Shown here piece after piece: positions 39,969 to 48,027 of a stretch of DNA of 64,000 nucleotides; position 1 is the first letter of the stretch; each line of letters starts with the position of its first letter. The stretch covers positions 1 through 64,000 of the forward strand of contig NZ_FNPF01000013.1 of NCBI RefSeq assembly GCF_900107235.1, read 5' to 3'. The translations under genes and the position numbers were made by a program. The notes under the pieces are model-generated. The model did not search any database, had not been told where the DNA came from, and was given only the letters and a program-made list of their open reading frames with translations. The stretch comes from Citreimonas salinaria (GTDB lineage Bacteria > Pseudomonadota > Alphaproteobacteria > Rhodobacterales > Rhodobacteraceae).

Positions 39969-41252
39969 TCAGAAGCCGCTGGTGGCCGGCAGCCACGTCG
40001 AAAGCAGCGGCACGAAGGTGATCAGCAGCAGTGCCACGGCCAGCGCCAGGAAGAACGGCGGCATCTCGCGGATCAGGGTCGTCGGTTTCAGCCCCACGGT
40101 CGACGAGACGACGAAGATCAGGCTTCCGACCGGGGGCGTGGTCAGGCCCAGCGTCAGGTTGACGATCACGATGATGGCAAAGTGATTGGGGTCGATCCCC
40201 AGCGCGAAGCTGATGGGCGCGAGGATCGGCACCAGGATCATCACCCCCGGAAGCGGGTCCATGAACAGGCCGAAGGCGATCAGCAGCAGGTTGACCGCCA
40301 GAAGGAAGACGATCGGCGACAGGTCCCACGCGATGATGGTCTCGGCCAGGAACTGGGGAACGCTCTCGATGATCAGGACCCAGGCGAAGGCTCGTGCCGC
40401 GCCCAGGATCAGCAGCACCGCCCCCGAGGTCAGCGCGGCGCGCAGCACGATGCCCGGCAGGTCGCGCAGGCGGAGCGAGCGATAGACGAACATGCCCACC
40501 AGAAGCGCGTAGAAAACGGCAATGACCGATGCCTCGGTCGGGGTGAAGATGCCGAAGCGGATGCCGCCCACGATCAGGACGATCAGGATCAGCGCCGGCA
40601 GCGCGTAGAAGGCGATCCGGCCGATCTCGGCCAGCGGCGGCATCGGCGCGCCCGAGGCATAGTTTCGTCGCTTGCTGACCTGCGCATTCGCCAGCAGCAC
40701 CATCAGCGTGATCAGCAGCCCCGGCAGTATTCCCGCCATGAACAGCGACCCGACCGAGACGTTCTGGTCCTGCATCGCGTAGATGATCATGGTGATCGAC
40801 GGCGGGATGATCGGCCCGACGACCGCGCTGGCGATGGTCAGCGCGCCCGCGTAGGGACGGTCGTAGCCGCCCTTTTCCATCATCCGGATCATCATGCTGC
40901 CGGGCCCGGCCGCGTCGGCCAATGCGCTGCCGGAAATGCCCGCGAACATCGCCGAGCTGACGACGTTCGCGTGGCCCAGCCCGCCGCGCATGTGCCCGAC
41001 CAGCGACTGCGCCAGCCGCAGGATGGCCAGCGTCACGGCGCCGCCGGTCATTATTTCCGATGCGAGGATGAAGAACGGCACGGCCAGCAGCGGAAAACTG
41101 TCGAGGCCCGAGAACATCTCCTTCACCACGACAAGATGCGGGTAGTTCGAGGCGAGGCTGATCGCGGCGAAGACCGCGATCGCCATCGCGAAGGCGACCG
41201 GCAATCCCAGGGCGAGAAGGATGAACAGCGCGGGAAAGAGAATCTCAGCCAT
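39969..41252 (-). CDS. TRAP transporter large permease (DctM type)
   Basis: 427 residues, about 12 hydrophobic segments, DctM family: ALFILLALGLPVAFAMAIAV at the start, LDSFPLLAVPFFILASEIMT, SAMFAGISGSALADAAGPGS and TPPVGSLIFVVSSTVGLKPT. It uses a sodium gradient to import an organic acid supplied by its binding protein. It overlaps the small permease gene by 8 nt. Its ATG lies inside dctQ, so translation is coupled. It is last in a five-gene minus-strand operon with two dehydrogenases. Confidence 0.93.
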   Translation of the reverse strand: MAEILFPALFILLALGLPVAFAMAIAVFAAISLASNYPHLVVVKEMFSGLDSFPLLAVPFFILASEIMTGGAVTLAILRLAQSLVGHMRGGLGHANVVSSAMFAGISGSALADAAGPGSMMIRMMEKGGYDRPYAGALTIASAVVGPIIPPSITMIIYAMQDQNVSVGSLFMAGILPGLLITLMVLLANAQVSKRRNYASGAPMPPLAEIGRIAFYALPALILIVLIVGGIRFGIFTPTEASVIAVFYALLVGMFVYRSLRLRDLPGIVLRAALTSGAVLLILGAARAFAWVLIIESVPQFLAETIIAWDLSPIVFLLAVNLLLIAFGLFMDPLPGVMILVPILAPISFALGIDPNHFAIIVIVNLTLGLTTPPVGSLIFVVSSTVGLKPTTLIREMPPFFLALAVALLLITFVPLLSTWLPATSGF

Positions 41253-41772
41253 TGGCGCCGCCGGGAAGCGCGTGGTGATCGGCGTCCGAGGCGTCGAGCG
41301 CCTTGTAGTCGCCAGCAAGGATGAAGGGGCGCGCGATCAGCAGCAGGTGCACGATGAGCAGCGAAAAGCCCACGGGCATCGCGGCATAGACGTAGAGGAA
41401 GGGCAGCCGCAGCGCGGGGGTGACCTGGAACTGCATCCGCTGGGCGTATTGCCAGCCGACTTGCACCATGAAGCCGAAGAAGGCTAGCAGGATCAGGACG
41501 ATGGCCGCCCTGAGCATCTTCTGTCCGACACTCGGCAGGGCATCCTGAAGGTTGGTGATCGCGACATGGCCGCCAACGCGCAGGATCAGACCCGCGCCGG
41601 TGAAGGTCAGCCAGATCATCAGGTAGCGCGCCACCTCGTCCGCCCAGGGCAGCGAATGCGACGTCAGGTAGCGCAGCGCGATGTTGGCGCCGACGACAAG
41701 CGCCATACCGGACAGCATCAGGACCAGTGCCCAGCCGTTCAGCGTGACGAAGATCTGTTCGAGCCGTTTCAA
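41245..41772 (-). CDS. TRAP transporter small permease (DctQ type)
   Basis: 175 residues with four membrane helices (LNGWALVLMLSGMALVVGAN, YLMIWLTFTGAGLILRVGGH, AAIVLILLAFFGFMVQVGWQ, MPVGFSLLIVHLLLIARPFI) and the DctQ-conserved HSLPWADEVARYLMIWLTF region. It partners the large permease downstream. It is preceded by a strong hairpin that separates it from the binding-protein gene. Confidence 0.9.
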   Translation of the reverse strand: MKRLEQIFVTLNGWALVLMLSGMALVVGANIALRYLTSHSLPWADEVARYLMIWLTFTGAGLILRVGGHVAITNLQDALPSVGQKMLRAAIVLILLAFFGFMVQVGWQYAQRMQFQVTPALRLPFLYVYAAMPVGFSLLIVHLLLIARPFILAGDYKALDASDADHHALPGGANG

Positions 41773-41790
41773 GAGGCGCCTCCGGCAAAT

Positions 41791-41817
41791 GCGCCGGCGC
41801 CACGCGGGCGCCGGCGC
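41791..41817 (-). promoter_or_regulatory. Intercistronic hairpin between dctP and dctQ
   Basis: An 11-bp perfect stem, GCGCCGGCGCC paired with GGCGCCGGCGC, around a 5-nt loop, directly after the binding-protein stop (7 nt away) on the coding strand. There is no T-run. It fits an mRNA stabiliser or attenuator like those after rhaS and the other two TRAP binding-protein genes. Confidence 0.75.
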
Positions 41818-41824
41818 GACATCG

Positions 41825-42805
41825 TCACTCGAAGTTCACGATCGAGTCGACCAGGTCCTTGCCATAGGTCTCGTAGTAGCCCTCGTAGGCCGACGCGATC
41901 GACTCCTGGAACGCGGCCTTCTGCTCGGCCGACAGCTCGTTGACCTGCATGCCGCGCTCTTTAAGCGTCTCGACGCCGGTGGTCTCGACGTTGTCGACAT
42001 AGGCGCGCATTGCGGTGACGGCCTCTTCGGCGGCCTTCTCGAAGGCAGCCTTCTGCTCGTCGTCCAGCCCTTCCCAGAACGGCTTGGACACCAGCAGCAT
42101 CGCCGGCGAATAGACGTGGCCCGACAGGGTCAGGTATTTCTGCACCTCGTCGAGCTTCACCGACACGATCACCGAAAGCGGGTTTTCCTGCCCGTCGATC
42201 ACGCCCTGCTGCAGCGACGAGATCACTTCCGGCCAAGCCATCGGCGTCGGTGCCGCGCCCATGGCGTTGAACGCCGCCAGGTGCACCGGATTCTCCATCG
42301 TGCGGATCTTCAGGCTTTCCACGTCCTCGGGGGTGTTGATCGGGTTGCGGTTGTTGGTGATGTGGCGAAAGCCCTGCTCGCCCCAGGCCAGCCCCTTCAG
42401 GCCGACAGCGTCGAACTTCGCCAGGATGTCCTGGCCGATCGGGCCGTCGAGCACGGCGCGCGCGTGGTCGAGGTCGCGGAACAGGAAGGGGATGTCGAAC
42501 ACGCCGGTATCGGGGACGAAGTTCGCAAGCGTGCCCGACGATACGATGGTCGCCTCGATGGTGCCGAGCTGCAGCCCCTCGATCACCTCGCGCTCGCCGC
42601 CCAGACCCGAAGAGGGGAAGTGCTTGAACTCGAAGTCGTCGCCGGTTTCGGCCTTCACGACCTCCTCGAACTTCGCGGCCGCGACGCCGTAATGGCTGTC
42701 GGGGGCGAGGGCGTAGCCGATCTTGACCTCGGTCTGCGCGAAGGCCGGAAGGCCCATCGCAACGAAGATTCCGGCTGAGACCAGCCCGCGGGTAACAAAC
42801 GTCAT
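41825..42805 (-). CDS. TRAP transporter substrate-binding protein (DctP type)
   Basis: 326 residues with a Sec signal peptide (cleavage near AFAQTE) and the DctP fold: VKIGYALAPDSHYGVAAAKF, LQLGTIEATIVSSG, FDIPFLFRDLDHARAVLDG, IRTMENPVHLAAFNAMGAAP (with the Arg that grips the carboxylate) and MAWPEVISSLQQGVIDGQEN. It binds a carboxylic acid in the periplasm. GGGAGAG precedes the ATG. The two enzyme genes upstream hint at a hydroxy- or aldehyde acid as substrate. Confidence 0.92.
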   Translation of the reverse strand: MTFVTRGLVSAGIFVAMGLPAFAQTEVKIGYALAPDSHYGVAAAKFEEVVKAETGDDFEFKHFPSSGLGGEREVIEGLQLGTIEATIVSSGTLANFVPDTGVFDIPFLFRDLDHARAVLDGPIGQDILAKFDAVGLKGLAWGEQGFRHITNNRNPINTPEDVESLKIRTMENPVHLAAFNAMGAAPTPMAWPEVISSLQQGVIDGQENPLSVIVSVKLDEVQKYLTLSGHVYSPAMLLVSKPFWEGLDDEQKAAFEKAAEEAVTAMRAYVDNVETTGVETLKERGMQVNELSAEQKAAFQESIASAYEGYYETYGKDLVDSIVNFE

Positions 42806-42894
42806 GGATTCTCTCCCGTTGAACACCGGAAGTTGCTACACAGTGCTCTTTTCGCTGGCAACCCCGTCCCCGTCCGGCCGCAGTGGCGGGCGGT

Positions 42895-43776
42895 TCAGAC
42901 GCCCGGGTTCTTCCTGAAGAGGCTGACGAGTTCGGGCACGTAGGCGTCTCCGTGACCGGCCTCGACGGGTGCTGCCAGCGCCGCCGACACGCCGTCGGCG
43001 ACCGTCTTGCGCGCGCCGGCGGCGGCGGACATCGCGCGGTAGTAGTCGATGTCCTTCTGCGCATTGGCGACGAAGAAGGGCAGGGCGTTTCGATCCTGCG
43101 CAACGATATAGGGTGCCAGCCGGTCCAGCGCCGCGCTGGCACCGCCGCCTGCCGCAAGAACGTCGACGAACGCGTGGCTGTCGACGCCCGCATCGGCGGC
43201 CTGGGCCGCGGCCTCGGCCAGAAGGGTCATGAAGCCGACCGACACGTAGTTGTGCAGCAGCTTCATCCGGTGGCCGTGGCCCAGCGGCCCGACGTGATCG
43301 ATCTTTTCCGAGAACGATCCCAGCACCGGGCGCACCTTCTCCAGCACTTTGGGCGCGCCGCCGGCCAGCAGGTTCAGCGTGCCCTCGTGTGCGTGTTTCG
43401 CGGTGCGCGTCATCGGCGCGTCGACATAGTCGCCGCCCGCCTGGCGGACGACCTCGCCCATTCGCAGGGTCGAGTCCGGCAGCGCGGTCGAGCAATCGAC
43501 CACCACGGTTCCGGGTCGCAGCGCGGCGGCCAGCCCGCTTTCGCCGGTGACGATCGACTCGACCTGCGGCGAGCCGGTGACGCACAGGATCACCACGTCC
43601 GCTTGCGCGGCAACCTCGGCCAGCGTGGCGCAAGCCCGGCCACCGAGCGCGATGATCTCGTCCGTGGGCTGGTTGCCCGGGTGGTCGAGGAAGCTCAGGC
43701 CGAAGCCGCCGCGCTTCAGGACGTTGCGGGTGATGCCGTGGCCCATGAGCCCGACGCCGATGATGCCGACATGCAT
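42895..43776 (-). CDS. Beta-hydroxyacid dehydrogenase (HIBADH/GarR family)
   Basis: 293 residues. N-terminal NAD(P) motif GVGLMG at residues 7-12, DCSTALPDSTLRMGEVVRQAGGDYVDAPMTRT (substrate-binding and GG-D-APM region, residues about 105-135), and GHRMKLLHNYVSVGFM with the catalytic Lys. The family includes 3-hydroxyisobutyrate dehydrogenase and tartronate semialdehyde reductase. The ATG at 43776 follows GGGAG; an ATG at 43800 in frame would place this site inside the gene. It lies between the aldehyde dehydrogenase and the TRAP genes in one operon, so the two enzymes probably act in sequence on the imported acid. Confidence 0.88.
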   Translation of the reverse strand: MHVGIIGVGLMGHGITRNVLKRGGFGLSFLDHPGNQPTDEIIALGGRACATLAEVAAQADVVILCVTGSPQVESIVTGESGLAAALRPGTVVVDCSTALPDSTLRMGEVVRQAGGDYVDAPMTRTAKHAHEGTLNLLAGGAPKVLEKVRPVLGSFSEKIDHVGPLGHGHRMKLLHNYVSVGFMTLLAEAAAQAADAGVDSHAFVDVLAAGGGASAALDRLAPYIVAQDRNALPFFVANAQKDIDYYRAMSAAAGARKTVADGVSAALAAPVEAGHGDAYVPELVSLFRKNPGV

Positions 43777-43820
43777 TTCGATGATCTCCCTGTTGGTCAT
43801 GGCCCGGTGCCGGGCAGGTG

Positions 43821-45308
43821 TCAGTCCGCGTTGATCCAGATCGCCTTGGTGTCGAGGTATTCTTCCATGTGCTCGGTCCCGCCCTCGCGGCCGTAGCCCG
43901 ACATCTTGACGCCGCCGAAGGGCACCGCCGGGTCGATGGCGTGGTACATGTTGACCCAGACCGACCCGGCCTTGAGCCGGTGCGCCAGCTTGTGTGCGGT
44001 GCCCAGATGAGTCGAGAACACCCCGGCGGCGAGGCCGTAGGGCGTTTCGTTCGCCCGCGCGACCACCTCGTCGAGGTCGTCGAAGGGCAGGGCCGAGATC
44101 ACCGGTCCGAAAATCTCCTCGCGCGCGACGGTCATCTGGTCGGTCACGCCGCCCAGCACCGTTGGCTGGAAGAAGTGGCCGCCATCCAGACCCGGCCCCG
44201 TTGCCCTCGCGCCGCCGGTCACCACCTGCGCACCCTCCTGCGGGCCCGCCTCGAGGTAGCCCGCGATGCGCTCGGCCTGCCGGGCCGAGATGATCGGCCC
44301 GATGTCGGAATCCCCGCTGATCCCGTGCCCGATGCGCAGCCCGGCGGCGTATTCGGCGACCCGGCGGACGAACTCGTCATGGATCTCGCGCGCCACGAAC
44401 AGCCGCGAGCCGGCGATGCAGATCTGGCCGGAATTGGCGAAGACCGCCATCGCCGCGACAGGAACGGCCTTCTCGATATCGGCGTCGCGGCAGACGATCA
44501 CGGGGGACTTGCCCCCGAGTTCCAGCGAGACGCGCTTGAGGTTTCCGGTGGCCGCGCGGGCTATGGCCTGCCCGGTCGCGGTCGAGCCGGTGAAGACGAT
44601 CTTGTCCACGCCGGGGTGCTCGGCCAGCGCCGCGCCGGCCTCGGCCCCGAGGCCTGTGACGATGTTCAGCACGCCGTCGGGCAGACCGGCCTCCTGCATG
44701 ATCCGGGCGATCATCAGGACGGTCAGCGAGGCTTCCTCGGACGGTTTCAGAACCACCGTGCAGCCGGTCGCGATGGCCGGCGCGATCTTCCAGATCGAGC
44801 CTGCGATGGGCGCGTTCCAGGGGATGATGGCGCCGACGACGCCGACGGGTTCGCGCACCGTCTGGGAATAGATCTCGCCGGGGAACGAGTTCGGGATCGT
44901 GGCGCCGTGGATCGCGACGGCCTGCCCGGCATAGAAGCGCAGCATCCCCAGCACCCGGCGGCTGTTGGCCAGCGTCCGCTGGATCGGCATCCCCATGTCG
45001 AGCGTGTCCGACAGGCAAAGGCTTTCCCATTCGGCCTCGAAGCGATCCGCGATGCGCAGCAGAAGCGCCTGGCGCTCGAACGGCGTCCACTTCGCCCACG
45101 GACCCTCGAAGGCCTTGCGGGCGGCGGCCACGGCGGCGTCGATGTCGGCGGCGCCGCCCTTGGGGACCGTGGCCAGAAGGGTGCCGTCGGCGGGGTTGCG
45201 GGCCTCGATGACCTCGCCCGAGCGCGCCTCGACCCACTGGCCGTCGATGAACATCCGGCGGAATCCGCCATCGTAGAGGGCCGTCGCGGCCGCGTTCCAA
45301 TCCTTCAT
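43821..45308 (-). CDS. NAD(P)-dependent aldehyde dehydrogenase
   Basis: 495 residues with all catalytic residues of the ALDH superfamily: Asn in IIPWNAPIAG (about 165), Glu263 in LELGGKSP and the nucleophile Cys297 in NSGQICIAG, plus FTGSTATGQ of the Rossmann part. It oxidises an aldehyde to an acid. The start at 45308 follows GAGGTGAAGG; upstream in-frame sequence lacks homology. It is first gene of the TRAP operon; a 25-bp palindrome lies about 210 bp upstream. The exact substrate is unknown. Confidence 0.92.
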   Translation of the reverse strand: MKDWNAAATALYDGGFRRMFIDGQWVEARSGEVIEARNPADGTLLATVPKGGAADIDAAVAAARKAFEGPWAKWTPFERQALLLRIADRFEAEWESLCLSDTLDMGMPIQRTLANSRRVLGMLRFYAGQAVAIHGATIPNSFPGEIYSQTVREPVGVVGAIIPWNAPIAGSIWKIAPAIATGCTVVLKPSEEASLTVLMIARIMQEAGLPDGVLNIVTGLGAEAGAALAEHPGVDKIVFTGSTATGQAIARAATGNLKRVSLELGGKSPVIVCRDADIEKAVPVAAMAVFANSGQICIAGSRLFVAREIHDEFVRRVAEYAAGLRIGHGISGDSDIGPIISARQAERIAGYLEAGPQEGAQVVTGGARATGPGLDGGHFFQPTVLGGVTDQMTVAREEIFGPVISALPFDDLDEVVARANETPYGLAAGVFSTHLGTAHKLAHRLKAGSVWVNMYHAIDPAVPFGGVKMSGYGREGGTEHMEEYLDTKAIWINAD

Positions 45309-45679
45309 GGCGCCTTCACCTCGCATGATCCTGTCTGCGCGTCGGCGGCCCGGCGGATCGCGCATGCTTCGGCGGGGCGGACGCAGCGGGTGTCTACACC
45401 GGCCGGTTCGGGAAGGACAGACGGCTGCCTGCGGAAGATCGGCCCACCGAGTCCGTGCGGTGGCGGGCGCTCTCCGGGGCTGACGCGGGCCGGCGAGGTC
45501 GGGGGCGCGGCGGCCGTCGCGATGTCCCACGGTGGGACATCGCTGCGCCCAAGCAATTTCAATGGGTTGCAGAGGCGTATTCAGGAATCGTTAGGATTCC
45601 GGCCCGGAATGCTCCGGCATCCGCCTGCGCGGGAGCCTTCCCGAACGCGGCGGTCAGGCGCGGCGGAGGCGGGTCTGCG
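45309..45679. other. Intergenic with a long palindrome
   Basis: About 370 bp between the minus-strand DUF1428 gene and the aldehyde dehydrogenase operon. It should contain the operon promoter. The only clear element is the palindrome at 45519-45543. No sigma-54 type -24/-12 sequence was found downstream of it. Confidence 0.5.
45519..45543. promoter_or_regulatory. Perfect 12-bp inverted repeat upstream of the ALDH/TRAP operon
   Basis: GCGATGTCCCAC and GTGGGACATCGC are exact complements separated by a single G. The TGTCCCAC/GTGGGACA core resembles a dimeric regulator site. No regulator gene lies next to it, so its protein partner may be encoded elsewhere. Confidence 0.6.
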
Positions 45680-46405
45680 TCATGCCTCGGGTCCGGAATC
45701 GAAGATCGGCGCGAAGCCGGCCCACATCATCCGCATGCCGTCGAAGGGCATCTCGGGCATCCCGGCGCCGTCCATCTCGGCCTCCATCGCGCGGGCGGCG
45801 GCGTCGCAGGTGGCACGGTCGGGCCAGGCGACCCAGCTGAACACCGGAACCTCGCCGTCCTCTGCCTTCGTGGCGCGGTAGAAATCGGTCCGTTTGCCGC
45901 GCGTCACGTCCTCGCCCCAGCCCTCGACCATACCCAGCGCGCCGTGGGGCCGGAACAGGTCCCAGCCCCAGCCCGCCATCTCGGCGTAGCGGGCCTTGTT
46001 GTCTTTGGGCACCGCCAGCAGGAACCCCTGGTAGTGGCCCGCGCCGGCGTGTTTGCCCTGATCGAAGACCGGCGCGAACCCGCCGAAGATCATGCGCCCG
46101 CCGTCGAAGGGCATGTCGGGCATGGTCTGCATCGCGGGGTCGTCTTCCATCTTCTCCCAGGCGGTATCCGCCGTCGCCCGGTCGGGCCAGGTGATCCACG
46201 AGAAGACGATCGCCTCGTCCTCTTGCGCATCGACGGCGCCGTAGAAATCGGTGACCTTGCCGCGCGGCACGTCGACGCCCCAGCTCTCGGTCATGGCGGT
46301 CGCGCCGTGCGCCCGGAACAGCGGCCATGCGGCGGTCGCGTGCTCGATATAGGCCTGCCTGTTCGCGGTCGGGACCGCCGCGACCATTCCGGTGTAATAC
46401 GCCAT
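45680..46405 (-). CDS. Tandem DUF1428 protein
   Basis: 241 residues made of two similar halves of about 120. The first runs MAYYTGMVAAVPTANRQAYI to DMPFDGGRMIFGGFAPVFD. The second runs GHYQGFLLAVPKDNKARYAE to EMPFDGMRMMWAGFAPIFD. Shared marks include ESWGVDVPRGK / EGWGEDVTRGK and WPDRAT. DUF1428 proteins are usually single-domain, about 115-120 residues, with a dimeric alpha-beta barrel fold, so this gene encodes a built-in dimer. The function is unknown. AGGAAG precedes the ATG. It is divergent from the coxC-like gene. Confidence 0.85.
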   Translation of the reverse strand: MAYYTGMVAAVPTANRQAYIEHATAAWPLFRAHGATAMTESWGVDVPRGKVTDFYGAVDAQEDEAIVFSWITWPDRATADTAWEKMEDDPAMQTMPDMPFDGGRMIFGGFAPVFDQGKHAGAGHYQGFLLAVPKDNKARYAEMAGWGWDLFRPHGALGMVEGWGEDVTRGKRTDFYRATKAEDGEVPVFSWVAWPDRATCDAAARAMEAEMDGAGMPEMPFDGMRMMWAGFAPIFDSGPEA

Positions 46406-46484
46406 CTTCCGCTTCCTTCCGTGTTCGCGATTCCGGCCGTTGCCAGGATCGTGCGCCCAGTTCCGACGAAAGACAATTCTTCTT

Positions 46485-46509
46485 GCGGCGCGGCGCGGCG
46501 CGGCGCGGC
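46485..46509. repeat. Pentanucleotide tandem repeat (GCGGC)x5
   Basis: Five exact GCGGC units lie in the 260-bp region between the divergent DUF1428 and coxC-like genes. Such a tract could vary in copy number by slippage and change promoter geometry. No coding sequence covers it convincingly. Confidence 0.7.
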
Positions 46510-46667
46510 GATGCGGGCGGCGGGCGCGCCCGCGCTGCGACGCGCCTTCGTCACCACCTCGTGAAAGAGGGGAGAGGCCCCGCGCCCCTCGGGGGACCAC
46601 GCGGCGGATGGAAAAGCGGCCGGTTTGGTGTATGAAGCGGAAGGTCCTTGGGGAAGGGGGCCGAGGG

Positions 46668-47831
46668 ATGCATGAACACGCGCACGATCCGATCCTGGTG
46701 ATCGCCTCGCTGGCCGTTGCGCTGATGGCGGGCTTCACCGGCCTGACGCTGACGCGGGGGGCGGCGGGCTTGCCCGTGCCGCACCGCAAGGCGATCGTGG
46801 CGATGTCGGCGATCGTGCTGGGCGGAGGCATCTGGTCGATGCATTTCGTCGCCATGCTGGGACTGCGCCTGCCGGTGCCGTTCTACTACGACGCGCTGAC
46901 AACGATGATCTCGGCGCTGACCGCGATCCTGATCGTCGGGCTGGCGCTGCTGCTGATGCATTTCGGCACGCGCAGCACGGGGCGCATCGTGGTGGCGGGC
47001 GTGCTGGTGGGCGTGGGCATTCCGGTCATGCACTACATCGGCATGTGGGGCATGCGGATGGCCACGCCGGTCTATTCGCCGGCGGGGGTGGCGATCGCGG
47101 TGGCGATCTCGATCGCGCTGGGCGTGGCCGCGTTCTGGCTGGCCTATGCGGGGCGCGATATGCGCAACATCCTGGCCGGCACGCTGGGCTTCGGGATCGC
47201 GGTCTTCGCGGTGCATTTCGTGGCGATGGCGGGCACGTCCTTCGTGCCCGACGCAGGCGCGCGGGGCGCGGGCCCGGCGCTGGACAACGCCACGCTGGCC
47301 TTCGGGGTGACGTTGGCGGCGTTCCTGATCTCGGGCGCGTTCATCATGACCGGCGTGACCTTCAACGAGGTGGCGTTGTCGGCGGTCCCGGCACCCGCGC
47401 CCGCGCCCGCGCCTGCGCCCGCGGTAGAAACGGCGCCGCCCGCCGCGGTGCCGGGGCCGGCGGTCGAGGCCGGACCGGCGGACCCGCCTTCGGACACCGC
47501 GCAGCGCATCCCCTACGAGCGCGAGGGCCGCATCCGCTTCGTCGGCATCGACGAGGTCGCCGCGATCCGCGCCGAGGGGCATTACACGGTGCTGTATTTC
47601 GGCGACAGCAAGGTGCTGTGCCCGTGGTCGATCTCGGAAAGCGCGCGGCGCCTGCCCGAGGGCGACATGATCCGCACGCATCGCAGCTACATCGTCAACC
47701 GCCGCCACGTCAGCGGGTTCGAGCGCAAGAAGGACACCGGCGTGGTGTTCTTCGAGGGCGTCGGCGCGATCGGCAAGGCGCCGGTCAGCAGGGCGCGCCT
47801 GAACGCGGTGCGCGACCACCTGGGGCTTTGA
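46668..47831 (+). CDS. coxC: MHYT-LytTR membrane regulator of CO oxidation (CoxC-like)
   Basis: 387 residues. Seven or so membrane helices (about residues 8-235) carry the MHYT motifs SMHFVAM (His59), MHYIGM (His122) and VHFVAM (His183), proposed in this family to hold a metal that senses O2, CO or NO. A Pro-Ala linker (APAPAPAPAP and on, about 245-275) leads to a LytTR DNA-binding domain (about 278-387, RIRFVGIDEVAAIRAEGHYT, MIRTHRSYIVNRRHVSGFER). CoxC and CoxH of Oligotropha carboxidovorans have the same plan. Start: GGAAGGGGG precedes the ATG. The repeat array immediately downstream is its probable target. Confidence 0.85.
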   Translation: MHEHAHDPILVIASLAVALMAGFTGLTLTRGAAGLPVPHRKAIVAMSAIVLGGGIWSMHFVAMLGLRLPVPFYYDALTTMISALTAILIVGLALLLMHFGTRSTGRIVVAGVLVGVGIPVMHYIGMWGMRMATPVYSPAGVAIAVAISIALGVAAFWLAYAGRDMRNILAGTLGFGIAVFAVHFVAMAGTSFVPDAGARGAGPALDNATLAFGVTLAAFLISGAFIMTGVTFNEVALSAVPAPAPAPAPAPAVETAPPAAVPGPAVEAGPADPPSDTAQRIPYEREGRIRFVGIDEVAAIRAEGHYTVLYFGDSKVLCPWSISESARRLPEGDMIRTHRSYIVNRRHVSGFERKKDTGVVFFEGVGAIGKAPVSRARLNAVRDHLGL

Positions 47832-47880
47832 CCGCGCGGGCCCGGAGGACCCGAGTCGCACCGCCCGCGAGGCCGTGATG

Positions 47881-47957
47881 CGCCGTTGCTGCACCTGCAT
47901 ACGCCGTTCGTGAAGACCCGTTCGCCGTTCGTGCAGCGGCCCGCGCCGGTAGTGCAC
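47881..47957. promoter_or_regulatory. Four 21-bp-spaced direct repeats upstream of coxM (predicted LytTR operator)
   Basis: CGCCGTTGCTGCA (47881), CGCCGTTCGTGAA (47902) and CGCCGTTCGTGCA (47923) start exactly 21 bp apart. A weaker fourth copy, CGCCGGTAGTGCA, starts at 47944 with the same step. The CCGTTCGT core agrees with most of the LytTR half-site consensus, and LytTR proteins bind direct repeats about two helical turns apart. The array ends about 70 bp before the coxM ATG, a position fit for an activator. Assignment to the CoxC-like protein is inference. Confidence 0.75.
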
Positions 47958-48027
47958 GGCATATCGCGGCATGCCGGACGCCGCTGAACACTCCCGGTGC
48001 CGGACCAACGGCACGAGGGGAGGACAC

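Noticed and set aside
45309-45519. Search for a sigma-54 promoter downstream of the 25-bp palindrome
   Set aside because: No TGGCAC-N5-TTGC type sequence was found on the minus strand.
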